Source: Spirogloea muscicola
Taxonomy: Eukaryota; Streptophyta; Zygnematophyceae; Spirogloeales; Spirogloeaceae
Assembly: GCA_009602725.1 (NCBI GenBank)
Contig: WELB01000012.1
Span: 1,228,956 to 1,258,836 of the forward strand
DNA length: 29,881 nt
Reading direction: 5' to 3'
Both the position numbers and the translations under genes were made by a program. The stretch's first letter is position 1. Every line of letters starts with the position of its first letter. This document shows positions 9,205 to 16,149 of the stretch, piece by piece. Below the pieces are notes generated by a model that did not search any database, was not told the DNA's origin, and saw only the letters and a program-made list of their open reading frames with translations.

Positions 9205-9395
9205 GCAACGACCCAGTTTCTCAGACCTGAGGCTGCTTAGCAGGGGTTACTGAGTGCTTCGTAGCTGCTTCGTTTCTTTTTTGTGCTTGTTGTTCTTTGT
9301 ACTTCCCATGGCCCCTTCTCGTCCTTTATTCATTCTTTTTTGGGCTGGCTTTTCCAGCCCCTATCCTCAATGGGCGAGCCCTTCATCATCCCCAA
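9205..9395 (+). repeat. Short subfamily A unit: last 12 codons plus 3' UTR
   Basis: Only TTTCTCAGACCTGAGG...TTACTGA (SDLRLLSRGY-stop, TGA 9251-9253) is kept from the ORF. It is followed by a complete UTR of the same type as 8954-9095, including the GGGCTGGCTTTTCCAGCCC hairpin near 9342-9360 and CAATGGGCGAGCCC. Total length is about 190 bp. Confidence 0.65.
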
Positions 9396-9439
9396 GTTCG
9401 CTTGTCGGACTCGTATGTGCTCATCCGTGGGTACAAACG

Positions 9440-9640
9440 TCACTGTTACCTTAGCCTTTGTCAATTCTTTATTGGGCTGGCTTTTCACAGCCCTTGCCCC
9501 CATTGGGAGTGCCACTTCTTCTTAGCCACCTTAGCGTAGGGCTTTGTTTCATATAGCCTTGTTGTTTCCCTCTAGTTTCTGCCTGAACAATGTTGTTTGG
9601 CTTGAATTGGCCCTTACACGACATGCGCACTGCGCACCAC
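9440..9640 (+). repeat. B-type hairpin unit followed by the distal 3' module (copy 2)
   Basis: TTTGTCAATTCTTTATTGGG opens the unit. It continues as GGGCTGGCTTTTCACAGCCC and TTGCCCCCATTGGGAGTGCC, then CACTTCTTCTT (to 9523). Directly after it begins the module shared with 4703-4820 (CTTAGCCACCTTAGCG, TGCCTGAACAATGTTG, TTGGCTTGAATTGGCC, CATGCGCACTGCGCACC). The order hairpin-then-module suggests the module is the natural downstream end. Confidence 0.5.
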
Positions 9641-9965
9641 CGCGCCCCCCCGTAATCAGCGCCCTGTCTGCCTCGCCTGTGGCTCCGTCATGAACCCCTG
9701 TATGCACCTGGCTGGCCCTTCTTCTTCTTCTTCTTCTTTCACAGTCGGTCTTGAATATCAGCAGCCTCCTTCTTCTTTCTTCTTATTAGTGCCCCCCTTA
9801 GCCAGCTCATTTCCTCGTTATCAGGACTTTTGTAAAGCTTGAATTGGCGTCTTTTCAATTGCATGCGCACCGCGCGCTTCTCTATTACTGGAACACCTCA
9901 CTTCTTATCCTGCACTTTGCATCTGCTGGCCTCCGAGCTTGGCCGCCCAGGCCCTCTCTCTCTCG
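9641..9965 (+). repeat. Low-complexity spacer with (CTT)n and a third copy of the distal module
   Basis: No gene is recognised. A CTT/TCT microsatellite lies at about 9718-9740 with a smaller one near 9770-9785. At 9835-9880 GCTTGAATTGGCG...TTGCATGCGCACCGCGCGC is a short copy of the distal 3' module. A pyrimidine-rich stretch leads into the next ORF fragment. Confidence 0.4.
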
Positions 9966-10361
9966 TGCATGCGACTATCCATTTCCCTTCAGCGGTCCAT
10001 GGCCCACGCCATGCACCTGCATGCTGGCCGTGCTCTCGCTGCCGCCTCTAGCTTGGATCACCCGCTCGCCATCGATACGCACGGGGCGATGGGCGCTCGG
10101 TGGCTCGAGGTGCTCAACCAGCTCTCGCGCCGCGCCCTTGTTCCGCCGCTTCCATGGGGAGCCGGTGGATTATCATGCAGCCGGGTCGCTGGCGCAGGTG
10201 TACCGCATGCGCTTGGCCGTCTCGCTGCAGAGGTCTATGGCCCGCGCGCTGCACCTGCGTGCCGGGGCAGAGCCCTCGCTGCTGCCTCTGGCTCTGGCCA
10301 GGGGACCCGCTTCCAGGAACCCAGTCTCTCTGACCTGAGGCTGCTTAGCAGGGGTTACTGA
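9966..10361 (+). pseudogene. Chimeric fragment: subfamily B piece joined to subfamily A C-terminus
   Basis: The first part (about 9968-10050) encodes CMRLSISLQRSMAHAMHLHA and GRALAAAS, a subfamily B block normally found near the C-terminus. At about 10052 it jumps back to an earlier, subfamily A block: DHPLAIDTHGAMGARWLEVL, then NQLSRR. After a frameshift come FHGEPVDYHAAGSLAQVYRM and AVSLQRSMARALHLRAG. The fragment ends SDLRLLSRGY-stop (TGA 10359-10361). The order and subfamily change show two truncated copies joined end to end. Confidence 0.6.
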
Positions 10362-10497
10362 GTGCTTCGTAGCTGCTCAGATTCTTCTTGTGCTTGTTTT
10401 TCTTAGTGCTTCCCCTGGCCCCTTCTCGTCCTTAATTTATTCTTTTGGGCTGGCTTTTTCCAGCCCCTATCCTCAATGGGTGAGCACTTCTTCTTGG
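10362..10497 (+). repeat. Subfamily A 3' UTR with hairpin (copy 3)
   Basis: GTGCTTCGTAGCTGCTCAGA, TTGTGCTTGTTTTTCTTAGT and CTTCCCCTGGCCCCTTCTCG precede the hairpin GGGCTGGCTTTTTCCAGCCCC. CAATGGGTGAGCACTTCTTC follows. The stem is unchanged from the other A copies; only the loop gains a T. Confidence 0.6.
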
Positions 10498-10502
10498 TTC
10501 CG

Positions 10503-10665
10503 GCAGCTAGTCTGGATGTTGAGGCTCCTCACTCGTACTTACTGAGTGGTGCATCCTACACCTACTTGCGCTTTTCCCCTTCATAATTTAGCCCCTTCGA
10601 ACCCTGTCAACTCTTTTCGGGCTGGCTTCTCAGAGCCCTTGCCCCCATCGGGAGAGCCACTGATT
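10503..10665 (+). repeat. Short subfamily B unit: decayed last codons plus 3' UTR
   Basis: TTGAGGCTCCTCACTCGTACTTAC then TGA (10543-10545) is LRLLTRTY-stop. It is followed by GTGGTGCATCCTACACC, TTAGCCCCTTCGAACCCTGTC, CGGGCTGGCTTCTCAGAGCCC and TTGCCCCCATCGGGAGAGCC. Directly beyond it, on the minus strand, is a piece of another tail (AEMHLLTRGY, 10695-10668) whose stop codon is lost. Confidence 0.5.
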
Positions 10666-10695
10666 GGTAACCTCTAGTCAGCAAGTGCATCTCGG

Positions 10696-10998
10696 CAGGG
10701 GACGAGTTCGTCCCCCTGGCCGTCGATGTAGACGGGGCTTCCGGGTCCCAGTGGCTCGGACTGTCGGCCCGGCTTGCGCGACGCGCTGTGTCCCGCAGGC
10801 GAGGTGAGCAGGCCGCCTTCAACGCCGCTGGCTTGCTAGCTCAGGTCTTTCGTATGCGCCTCTCCATTTCACCCAGGACCAACGCCTTGCATCTGCGTGC
10901 TGGCCGTGTTCTAGCTGCAGCCTCTGGCTTTCGTCAAGGGGATTGCTTCCCAGGCTGCTAGTCTTTCTGACTTGCGGCTCCTCACTTGTGGTTACTAA
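10696..10998 (+). pseudogene. Subfamily B retrotransposon ORF fragment, truncated at the FVPLAVD block
   Basis: The fragment starts at GDEFVPLAVDVDGASGSQWL and continues ARLARRAVSRRRGEQAAFNA, VFRMRLSIS, then ALHLRAGRVLAAASGFRQGD. The usual QRSMAH is missing through a small deletion. The tail, in a shifted frame, is SDLRLLTCGY-stop (TAA 10996-10998). Confidence 0.6.
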
Positions 10999-11130
10999 GT
11001 AATCTATCCTACCGGCAAAGTCTAAGACAGCGCTTTTGGCCCCTTCGGACTTCGTCTTTCGGGCTGGCTGTTCACAGCCCTTGCTTCACTTTGGAAGATG
11101 CCATTTTGCGCGAGCCACTTATTCTACGGG
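10999..11130 (+). repeat. 3' UTR with hairpin belonging to the preceding fragment
   Basis: TCTATCCTACCGGC, then AAGACAGCGCTTTTGGCCCC, TTCGGACTTCGTC and CGGGCTGGCTGTTCACAGCCC, then TTGCTTCACTTTGG. It is nearly the reverse complement of part of 7155-7250. Confidence 0.55.
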
Positions 11131-11165
11131 GGGACCCTAATAACAATATTTCTCACACGTAGAGG

Positions 11166-11230
11166 CAGTGGCTGTGAAAAGGCCAGCCCGATAAGAATGG
11201 ACAAGGTCCAAAGAAACGAGAGGCGCTTAT
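11166..11230 (-). repeat. Isolated minus-strand hairpin unit
   Basis: Minus-strand GACCTTGTCCATTCTTATCG, GGGCTGGCCTTTTCACAGCC and ACTGCCTCT. No coding tail is attached. The rest of 11131-11389 shows no recognisable gene. Confidence 0.4.
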
Positions 11231-11389
11231 ACGACACCATGAACGGCTCAACTCACTCGGCTATCCGGGCCCCTAAGGCTCACAGACTACCCAATACCGG
11301 ACGCCCTTTTGCCCTCGCCCTCTCCTGGCCGCGTTTTACCAGTACGACTGCGGCCGTTGAGCTGCCGACGACATCCCACTTTGATTGAG

Positions 11390-12445
11390 CTGCTCTACGT
11401 TACCCTGGCTGAGCACATGCTCAAGGATGAAGAGGGTGGTGAGCGCATTGGCTCTCACAACCTGCTCCGGGAGCTAGATCTAGCCTTATTGGCGAGGCTG
11501 GTGACAGCCTGCGGTGGATGTTTCGGACATCATGCTCGTCATCAGAAACGAGGCAAGCCGTATGTGAGGCCTGTGGACGTGGTCGTCACTCCCCTGAGGT
11601 GGCGGGTCTCGCCTTCTCCTCTACGTGGTCCTCACAGACGCCTTCGAGGTAAGGACTTCCACAACACTCAAGGATGCCTGGCTGGGTGACAGCCCGTGCG
11701 GAGCGCAAGTGAGTGCCATGGACATGAGTGCCATAGAGTGCCATGGACATGTACGGCAGCTACGGTGAGAAGTAAAGTTCCCGCCTGCAGCGTCTTGCCC
11801 AGAAGTGGATGCGCGCCGCAGTTGTGGGGTTGCAGCTTGGGAATACCACTTTACTGCAGGCAATTTCCGTGCCACAGGATGTGGCTCTCGCTAAGCCTGC
11901 AGCGATCGCAGACGGTTGCAATCATCTGTGTGCTGGCCGGGCCATAAGCATGGCCACCAGCTTCCGTTGCGGCGCTCCGGCAGAAGTGAATCTGTCCCAC
12001 TTGCCATCGACCTGGCGGCGGCCCACGCATCTTGGTCGATGTGGTAACCACGAATTCCTTCGACAGCTCAATCCGGTCCCCTCAGCCATGTTGGTGAGAT
12101 GTGCGGTCACCAACGCCGCTTGCAGTAAGGAAATCAAGGACGCCGACTGATAGGGGGTGAGCTTGTCACACCGGCAGTCAACGTCCGCGAGCATTTGGAT
12201 GCTTGGTAGGGCCTCCTGCACCGGCTCGCACGACAAGCGGTGTCCAGACGGCAGTAAGGGAGTTCGACGTCAATGCCGTGGGTTCTATGTCCCTGGTCAA
12301 TCAAATGCCTCTCTCTACTTCGCTGTCGTATACTCTGGCTTATGCCTTGCATTTGCGGGCTGGCCGTGCCCTAGCTGCTGCCTCAGGCTACAGGCGGGCC
12401 ACTCGTTTCACGCTGCTGTATATGAAAGTTGCAATAATTACTTAA
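11390..12445 (+). pseudogene. Strongly degraded, rearranged copy of the retrotransposon endonuclease domain
   Basis: Blocks remain in order but with frameshifts and a duplication. About 11450-11600 reads GGERIGSHNLLRELDLALLA, then KPYVRPVDVVVTP (compare GGERTAAHDLLRDAM and YTRRVDLVASTP). About 11860-11960 reads ISVPQDVALAKPAAIADGCN, then AGRAISMATSFRCG, a decayed form of the C-terminal SLQRSMAHALHLRAGRALAAA block. About 12030-12150 reads RILVDVVTTNSFD, then a KEIKDAD remnant. About 12265-12400 reads EFDVNAVGSMSLVNQMPLST, then AYALHLRAGRALAAASGYR. The C-terminal block appears twice, so two copies were joined. It is more divergent than subfamilies A and B. Confidence 0.5.
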
Positions 12446-12844
12446 TGTCAAGTGATCAGCGGCCATCCGTAGTCTTCACTTGCTTGCAACTTGCCCCGGC
12501 CTAAACTGCCCCGCGCCCAGCCAGCTCGAGGTCCTACGTCGACCCCGCGCCGTCACAAGAGCCGGACCCCGACCTATCCCACCGCCAAGCACGCTCGCCA
12601 GGGGATCACCAATCTCAGCTCGGCCTTGTAATTACCGCGGCCGTAGCGCCGACATAGTGCAGCCGACATGCGCCACTGCAGCCACTCTCCCTTACCAACC
12701 CACTGCCACGGCCGCCGCCTAGGGCAGTGAGCTCTTCCAGAGGAAATGGATTCAGTGATGGTGTATTGAGTGAAGGGCTGAGTGGCTAAGTACGAAGGCA
12801 AGCACATGATTGGATGTGCATCACCTGCTGCTAAATTGACCCGC
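12446..12844. other. Spacer without recognised gene
   Basis: I see no retrotransposon block, hairpin unit or convincing coding frame here. The short open frames on both strands have no recognisable motif. Confidence 0.4.
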
Positions 12845-13070
12845 TCAGTAACCACGAGTCAGCACACAGGTCAAAGGGGGCGAAAACTATGAAAAACCAG
12901 CCCAGAAAGAAGGACGCCCAAAATTGATAGCAGTGGCTGTGAGAGGCCAGCCCAAAAGTGACAATGTCTGGAAGGGCCGGATGGCGCAAAAAGCAGGATA
13001 CTAGACTTTAAGACGTCAGCAAGTGGGCTCTTAGTAACCTCTAGTCAGTAAGTGCAAGGCGGGATAATTA
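12845..13070 (-). repeat. Minus-strand retrotransposon 3' ends (two tails, two hairpins)
   Basis: Two minus-strand tails: HLLTRGY-stop (TAA 13033-13031, subtype as at 7912) and VLTRGY-stop (TGA 12847-12845). After the first come CCTTCCAGACATTGTCACTTT and GGGCTGGCCTCTCACAGCC (about 12950-12932), then a decayed GGGCTGGTTTTTCATAG at about 12903-12887. The 13071-13345 stretch downstream on the plus strand shows no recognisable block. Confidence 0.45.
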
Positions 13071-13357
13071 GAGGGCAGAGAGCGCCTCCCATCGTTGTGT
13101 AGGAGGCAATGCTGTCTAGGGAAGCCCGATGTCGGGCCAGCACTGCAGCCTGCAGATGTCAAAGGCATTGCAGGAAACAGCCCTTTATTGACAGAGGGCC
13201 TGAGCGGCCAAACGAGCACTTTCGAATTGAAGGCTGCCTGCAGGCCGGGGGCAAAGGGGTGTATGGACTGATTGATCATTAGAGCCGCCAAGTTCCATGT
13301 GCACATCTACGGACTGTTAGCAGCCTGCCGCTATGCTTTCTGTCCTTCTGTCAAGGT

Positions 13358-13545
13358 AACCCCGACTTGCGGCTGCTAACCCGGGGTTACTAAGCTTCCC
13401 TATGCCGTAGCCTCGTACATAGCTGTGTGATGCAGGCGCCTTGGCTCTTTGAGCCTGTTTGGGCTAGCCTTTCCCAGCCACCACCTTAAATTGGGCGAGC
13501 TTCTTCTTCTATGCCCTTGCCCCCATCGGGAGAGCCACTTCTTCT
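13358..13545 (+). repeat. Plus-strand 3' end PDLRLLTRGY-stop with hairpin units
   Basis: CCCGACTTGCGGCTGCTAAC then CCGGGGTTAC and TAA (13391-13393) encode PDLRLLTRGY-stop. The UTR has ACATAGCTGTGTGATGC, then GGGCTAGCCTTTCCCAGCC (about 13459-13477), AAATTGGGCGAGCTTCTTC and a second partial unit, TGCCCTTGCCCCCATCGGGAG. Confidence 0.55.
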
Positions 13546-13609
13546 ATGCCGGTCCGCTCGGAAGCCCCGGGTCAGTAGGCGGAGGTCGCTGACCGATCAT
13601 CACTGGACA

Positions 13610-13830
13610 AGGAAGAAGTGGCTCTCCCAATGGGGGCAAGGGCTGTGAAAAGCAGAAGAAGTGGCACTCCCAATGGGGGCAACGGCTGTGAAAAGTGAAA
13701 AGCCAGCCCGAAAAAGAATTGACGAAGGTTCGAAGGGGCCAAATGATGGAGGGGCCTAAAAAGCGCTAAGCAGCTATGAAGGGGCCTGAAGATGCTATTT
13801 CAGAACGGGGGAGGATGGACCACCCGGTAG
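13610..13830 (-). repeat. Subfamily B 3' UTR, inverted, with a duplicated hairpin segment
   Basis: The reverse complement matches the UTR at 5918-6090 nearly throughout (TGGTCCATCCTCCCCCGTTC, ATAGCATCTTCAGGCCCC, GCTGCTTAGCGCTTTTTAGG, GGCCCCTTCGAACC). The distal segment (GCTTTTCACAGCC.TTGCCCC plus CATTGGGAG.GCCACTTCTTC) is present twice in tandem (about 13613-13653 and 13655-13697). That is a local duplication of about 40 bp. Confidence 0.6.
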
Positions 13831-14130
13831 TTACGAGTGAGGAGGCAAATCCAACCGGCTAGTTCCCGGGAAACCTCCCCCTGACGAAAACCCGGAGGCC
13901 GCAGCGAGAGCACGGCCAGCACGCAGATGCAAGGCGTGGGCCATGGACCGCTGAAGAGAGAGAGACTGAAGGGAGACTGACAATCGCATACGGTATACCT
14001 GAGCCCACGAGCCAGCGGCGTTGGAGTCAGCCGGCTCACCGCGCCTGCGGGATACAGCGCGCCGCGCAAGCCTGGCCAGCAGGTCGAGCCACTGGAACCC
14101 GAGAGCCCCGTGCACGCCCACGGCCAGGGG
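13820..14130 (-). pseudogene. Subfamily B retrotransposon ORF fragment, inverted
   Basis: Minus-strand reading from 14130: VPLAVGVHGALGFQWLDLLA, RLARRAVSRRRGEPADSNAA, GSWAQVYRMRLSVSLQSLSL, QRSMAHALHLRAGRALAAAS. A SLQ repeat is inserted. The final LLTRNY reads through because the stop codon has become CGG. The 5' break at 14130 falls inside the FVPLAV block and abuts the middle of another B hairpin (CGGGCTGGTTTTTCACAC). Confidence 0.65.
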
Positions 14131-14200
14131 TACGTGTGAAAAACCAGCCCGAAAAGAATTGACCAAGGTTCGAAGGGGCCAAATGACGGAGGGGCCGTTG
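14131..14200 (-). repeat. Interrupted B-type hairpin/UTR unit, inverted
   Basis: Minus-strand CCCCTCCGTCATTTGGCCCC, TTCGAACCTTGGTCAATTC, then TTTTCGGGCTGGTTTTTCACAC stops abruptly at 14131, where the neighbouring ORF fragment begins. The right half of the hairpin (CAGCCC) is missing. It looks like the acceptor of that insertion. Confidence 0.5.
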
Positions 14201-14204
14201 AGAG

Positions 14205-14417
14205 AAGGGCTCGCCCATTGAGGATTGGGGCTGGAAAAAGCCAGCCCAAAAAAGCCACCAGTTAATCTGGCCGCGCTTGCTCCTTAAAAAAGAATGAACA
14301 AAGGACGAGAAGGGGCCAGGGGAAGTACGAAGAACAACAAGCACTACAAAGAAACGAAGCAGCTACGAAGCACTCAGTAACCCCTGCTAAGCAGCCTCAG
14401 GTCAGAGAGACTGGGTT
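14205..14417 (-). repeat. Short subfamily A unit, inverted, with a 30-bp insertion
   Basis: Minus-strand GGAACCCAGTCTCTCTGACC, then SDLRLLSRGY-stop (TGA 14376-14374), GTGCTTCGTAGCTGCTTCG, CCCCTGGCCCCTTCTCGTCC and TTTGTTCATTC. A stretch of about 30 bp (14262-14292) not found in other copies comes next. TTGGGCTGGCTTTTTCCAGCCCC and CAATGGGCGAGCCCTTCTCTC complete it. It abuts the plus-strand B copy at 14418. Confidence 0.6.
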
Positions 14418-15155
14418 CCGTTGGGTCTCCTCCCGCCGTCTGCTAGGCGTGCTGCGGTGTGAGTGCGGGGAACGGTCGGCGGACCCGGCGGAGCTGGCGG
14501 CGAATGTCCTCCGCGAGCACTTCTCCGCTGCGCCACTGGAGGTGAACGCATCGCTGCACACGACCTCTTCAGAGATGCGATGTTTGGCATTTTCCAGGAG
14601 GCGGGGTACACTGTCGCTCTGGAGAATACATCCATTATGCCCATCCGGCAGATGCCGGATGCACTGCACACTCGCCGGATGGACTTGATGGTGTCCACGC
14701 CGGGCCGCGCCCCGCACGTCATTTCCGATGTGGTCACCACCGATGTGGTGGATCCCGCGAATCCGGGGCTTTCTGCCTCGAGGGCTGTCCATGCAGCGGC
14801 GAACGCCCCTCGTTGCAAGGCGGCAAAGTCTGCAGACCACACGGCTGGGGACGAGTTTGTACCCCTGGCCGTGAATGTGCACGGGGCTCTCGGATTCCAG
14901 TGGCTCGACCTTCTAGCCAGGCTTGCGCGGCGCGCTGTGTCCCGCAGGCGAGGTGAGCCGGCTGACTTCAACGCCGCTGGCTCGTGGGCCCAGGTCTATC
15001 GCATGCGTCTGTCAATCTCCCTCCAGCGGTCCATGGCCCACGCCTTGCGTCTGCGTGCTGGCCGTGCTCTCGCTGCAGCCTCTGGCTTTCGTCAGGGGGA
15101 TAGCTTTCCTGCAGCTAGTCGGTCGGATTTGGGGCTCCTCACTCGTAGCTACTGA
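14418..15155 (+). pseudogene. Subfamily B retrotransposon ORF C-terminal region (copy 2)
   Basis: Begins at GTTGGGTCTCCTCCCGCC, equivalent to the LGLPP block of copy 1. The knuckle remnant CECGERSADPAELAANVLRE-H is in one frame; the endonuclease-like domain is in another, open to the end: LLRCATGGERIAAHDLFRDA, YTVALENTSIMP, LHTRRMDLMVSTP, HVISDVVTTDVVD, FVPLAVNVHGALGFQWLDLL, LRLRAGRALAAASGFRQGDS, SDLGLLTRSY-stop (TGA 15153-15155). With copy 1 it gives a good two-sequence consensus. The frame break lies between CxC and the HxxxC half in both copies, though at different points. No RT core, so not mobile by itself. Confidence 0.7.
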
Positions 15156-15215
15156 GTGGTCCATCTTACACCCGTTCTGACAGCGCTATTGGCCCCTCTG
15201 TCATTTGGACCAGGG
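15156..15215 (+). repeat. Truncated subfamily B 3' UTR
   Basis: GTGGTCCATCTTACACCCG, TTCTGACAGCGCTATTGGCC and CCTCTGTCATTTGG match the start of the B UTR. The sequence then diverges before any hairpin. Confidence 0.5.
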
Positions 15216-15662
15216 GGACTAGCCCTAGGTCCCGAGTGTCGACCCCTGCACCAGGAAGAGAGAGAAGGCGCGCGGTGCGCAAGAAATTGAGAGGGAGGCC
15301 AAGTCTAGCACTTACAAATATCCTGTTACGGGGTAATGAGCTAGCTAAGGGGGACACCGATTTCCCCGAGTCAGCACATCCGTATCCGACAAGCTAAGCT
15401 GAGGAGCCAAATGCCAAACCACATCACGGAAGCCATTAGCCTGCGCTAATGCACGCCCAGCACGCTGGTGTATCGCAAGTGCGCTGGTGTATCGCAAGTG
15501 CCTGGGAGCGCTGTAGACTCAAAATAGCCGCATTCTATAGCATGCAACGATTGCCCTTCTTTACGATTCTTTTGCATCAATCAAATCTAGAATGATGCAA
15601 CTTGGCAGTTGTCTGATATTAAGGCTTTAAGCCCATTGACCCCAAGTACAATGTCATTCGAT
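15216..15662. other. Spacer: inverted distal-module remnant and a 19-bp tandem repeat
   Basis: No gene is recognised. At about 15250-15320 the minus strand holds a decayed distal module (TTGCGCACCGCGCGCC, then TTCTCTC), as at 9835-9880. At 15463-15500 a 19-bp unit (CGCTGGTGTATCGCAAGTG) is repeated twice in perfect tandem. The remainder shows nothing recognisable. Confidence 0.4.
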
Positions 15663-16113
15663 CTATAGGTAAGGTCTAGTGACTTGCGCATGCCTCAGAG
15701 CTACAAGATAGACGACACTATAGAGATGGGGGACGCTAGAATGCCCCAAGCTACCCGCCAGACTACGTCGGCGGGCATCGACATGCAGAGCCAGGCGATG
15801 GAGGAGGGAAGACCACTTCGTTCCGTAGCCGCCGTGTATGTCCATGGCGCACGGGAAGAAGTGGTCGCCCCGGGGGTGTTGTGCCTCTCCTTCCCTCTCC
15901 GGCATCATGTGTCGCCCAACCGGGCACAGCTGGTGTGGGTGCCCATAGTTGGAAGGCGTCAATGAGAACGACATCAAGGAGGAGACGAGGCTCACCGCTC
16001 CGGGGGGTCGCAACCACATCCAGACGTCTGATGTTAGGGCCTGCCCGAAAAGAAGAACGGGAGGTCACCGGGGTGGCCACTGCCAGCCATTTCCAGCCTC
16101 GGGAGGCGCTCAA
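15663..16113 (-). pseudogene. Divergent retrotransposon endonuclease-domain remnant next to the NIPA 5' end
   Basis: Minus-strand blocks in two frames. First: NIRRLDVVATPRSGEPRLLL, then DVVLIDAF (compare YTRRVDLVAS and IIADVVTNDVV). Then, after a frameshift: FFPCAMDIHGGYGTKWSSLL, HRLALHVDARR (compare FVPLAVDVHRALGSQWLDLL, ARLARRAVSRR). Similarity to A and B is much weaker than A to B, so it is an older or separate lineage. It ends within about 100 bp of the start codon of the divergent NIPA-like gene and may overlap its promoter or 5' UTR. Confidence 0.5.
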
Positions 16114-16115
16114 GG

Positions 16116-16149
16116 CGCCGCCGCCACCGCCGCCGCCGCCGCCGCCGCC
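16116..16149 (+). repeat. (GCC)n triplet run just before the start codon
   Basis: A run of GCC with one ACC interruption ends exactly at the ATG at 16150. It would lie in the 5' UTR and form strong G/C structure in the mRNA leader. Confidence 0.7.

Noticed and set aside
11709-11751. Direct repeat of GAGTGCCATGGACATG
   Set aside because: A short local duplication inside a decayed retrotransposon copy; nothing suggests a function.
6720-14180. tRNA genes suggested by GGTTCGAA motifs
   Set aside because: No cloverleaf with acceptor, D and anticodon stems could be seen. The motif belongs to the repeated UTR unit.
4441-14245. CRISPR array or rho-independent terminators
   Set aside because: Hairpin units are irregularly spaced, occur in both orientations and are tied to retrotransposon tails. 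The setting is eukaryotic.
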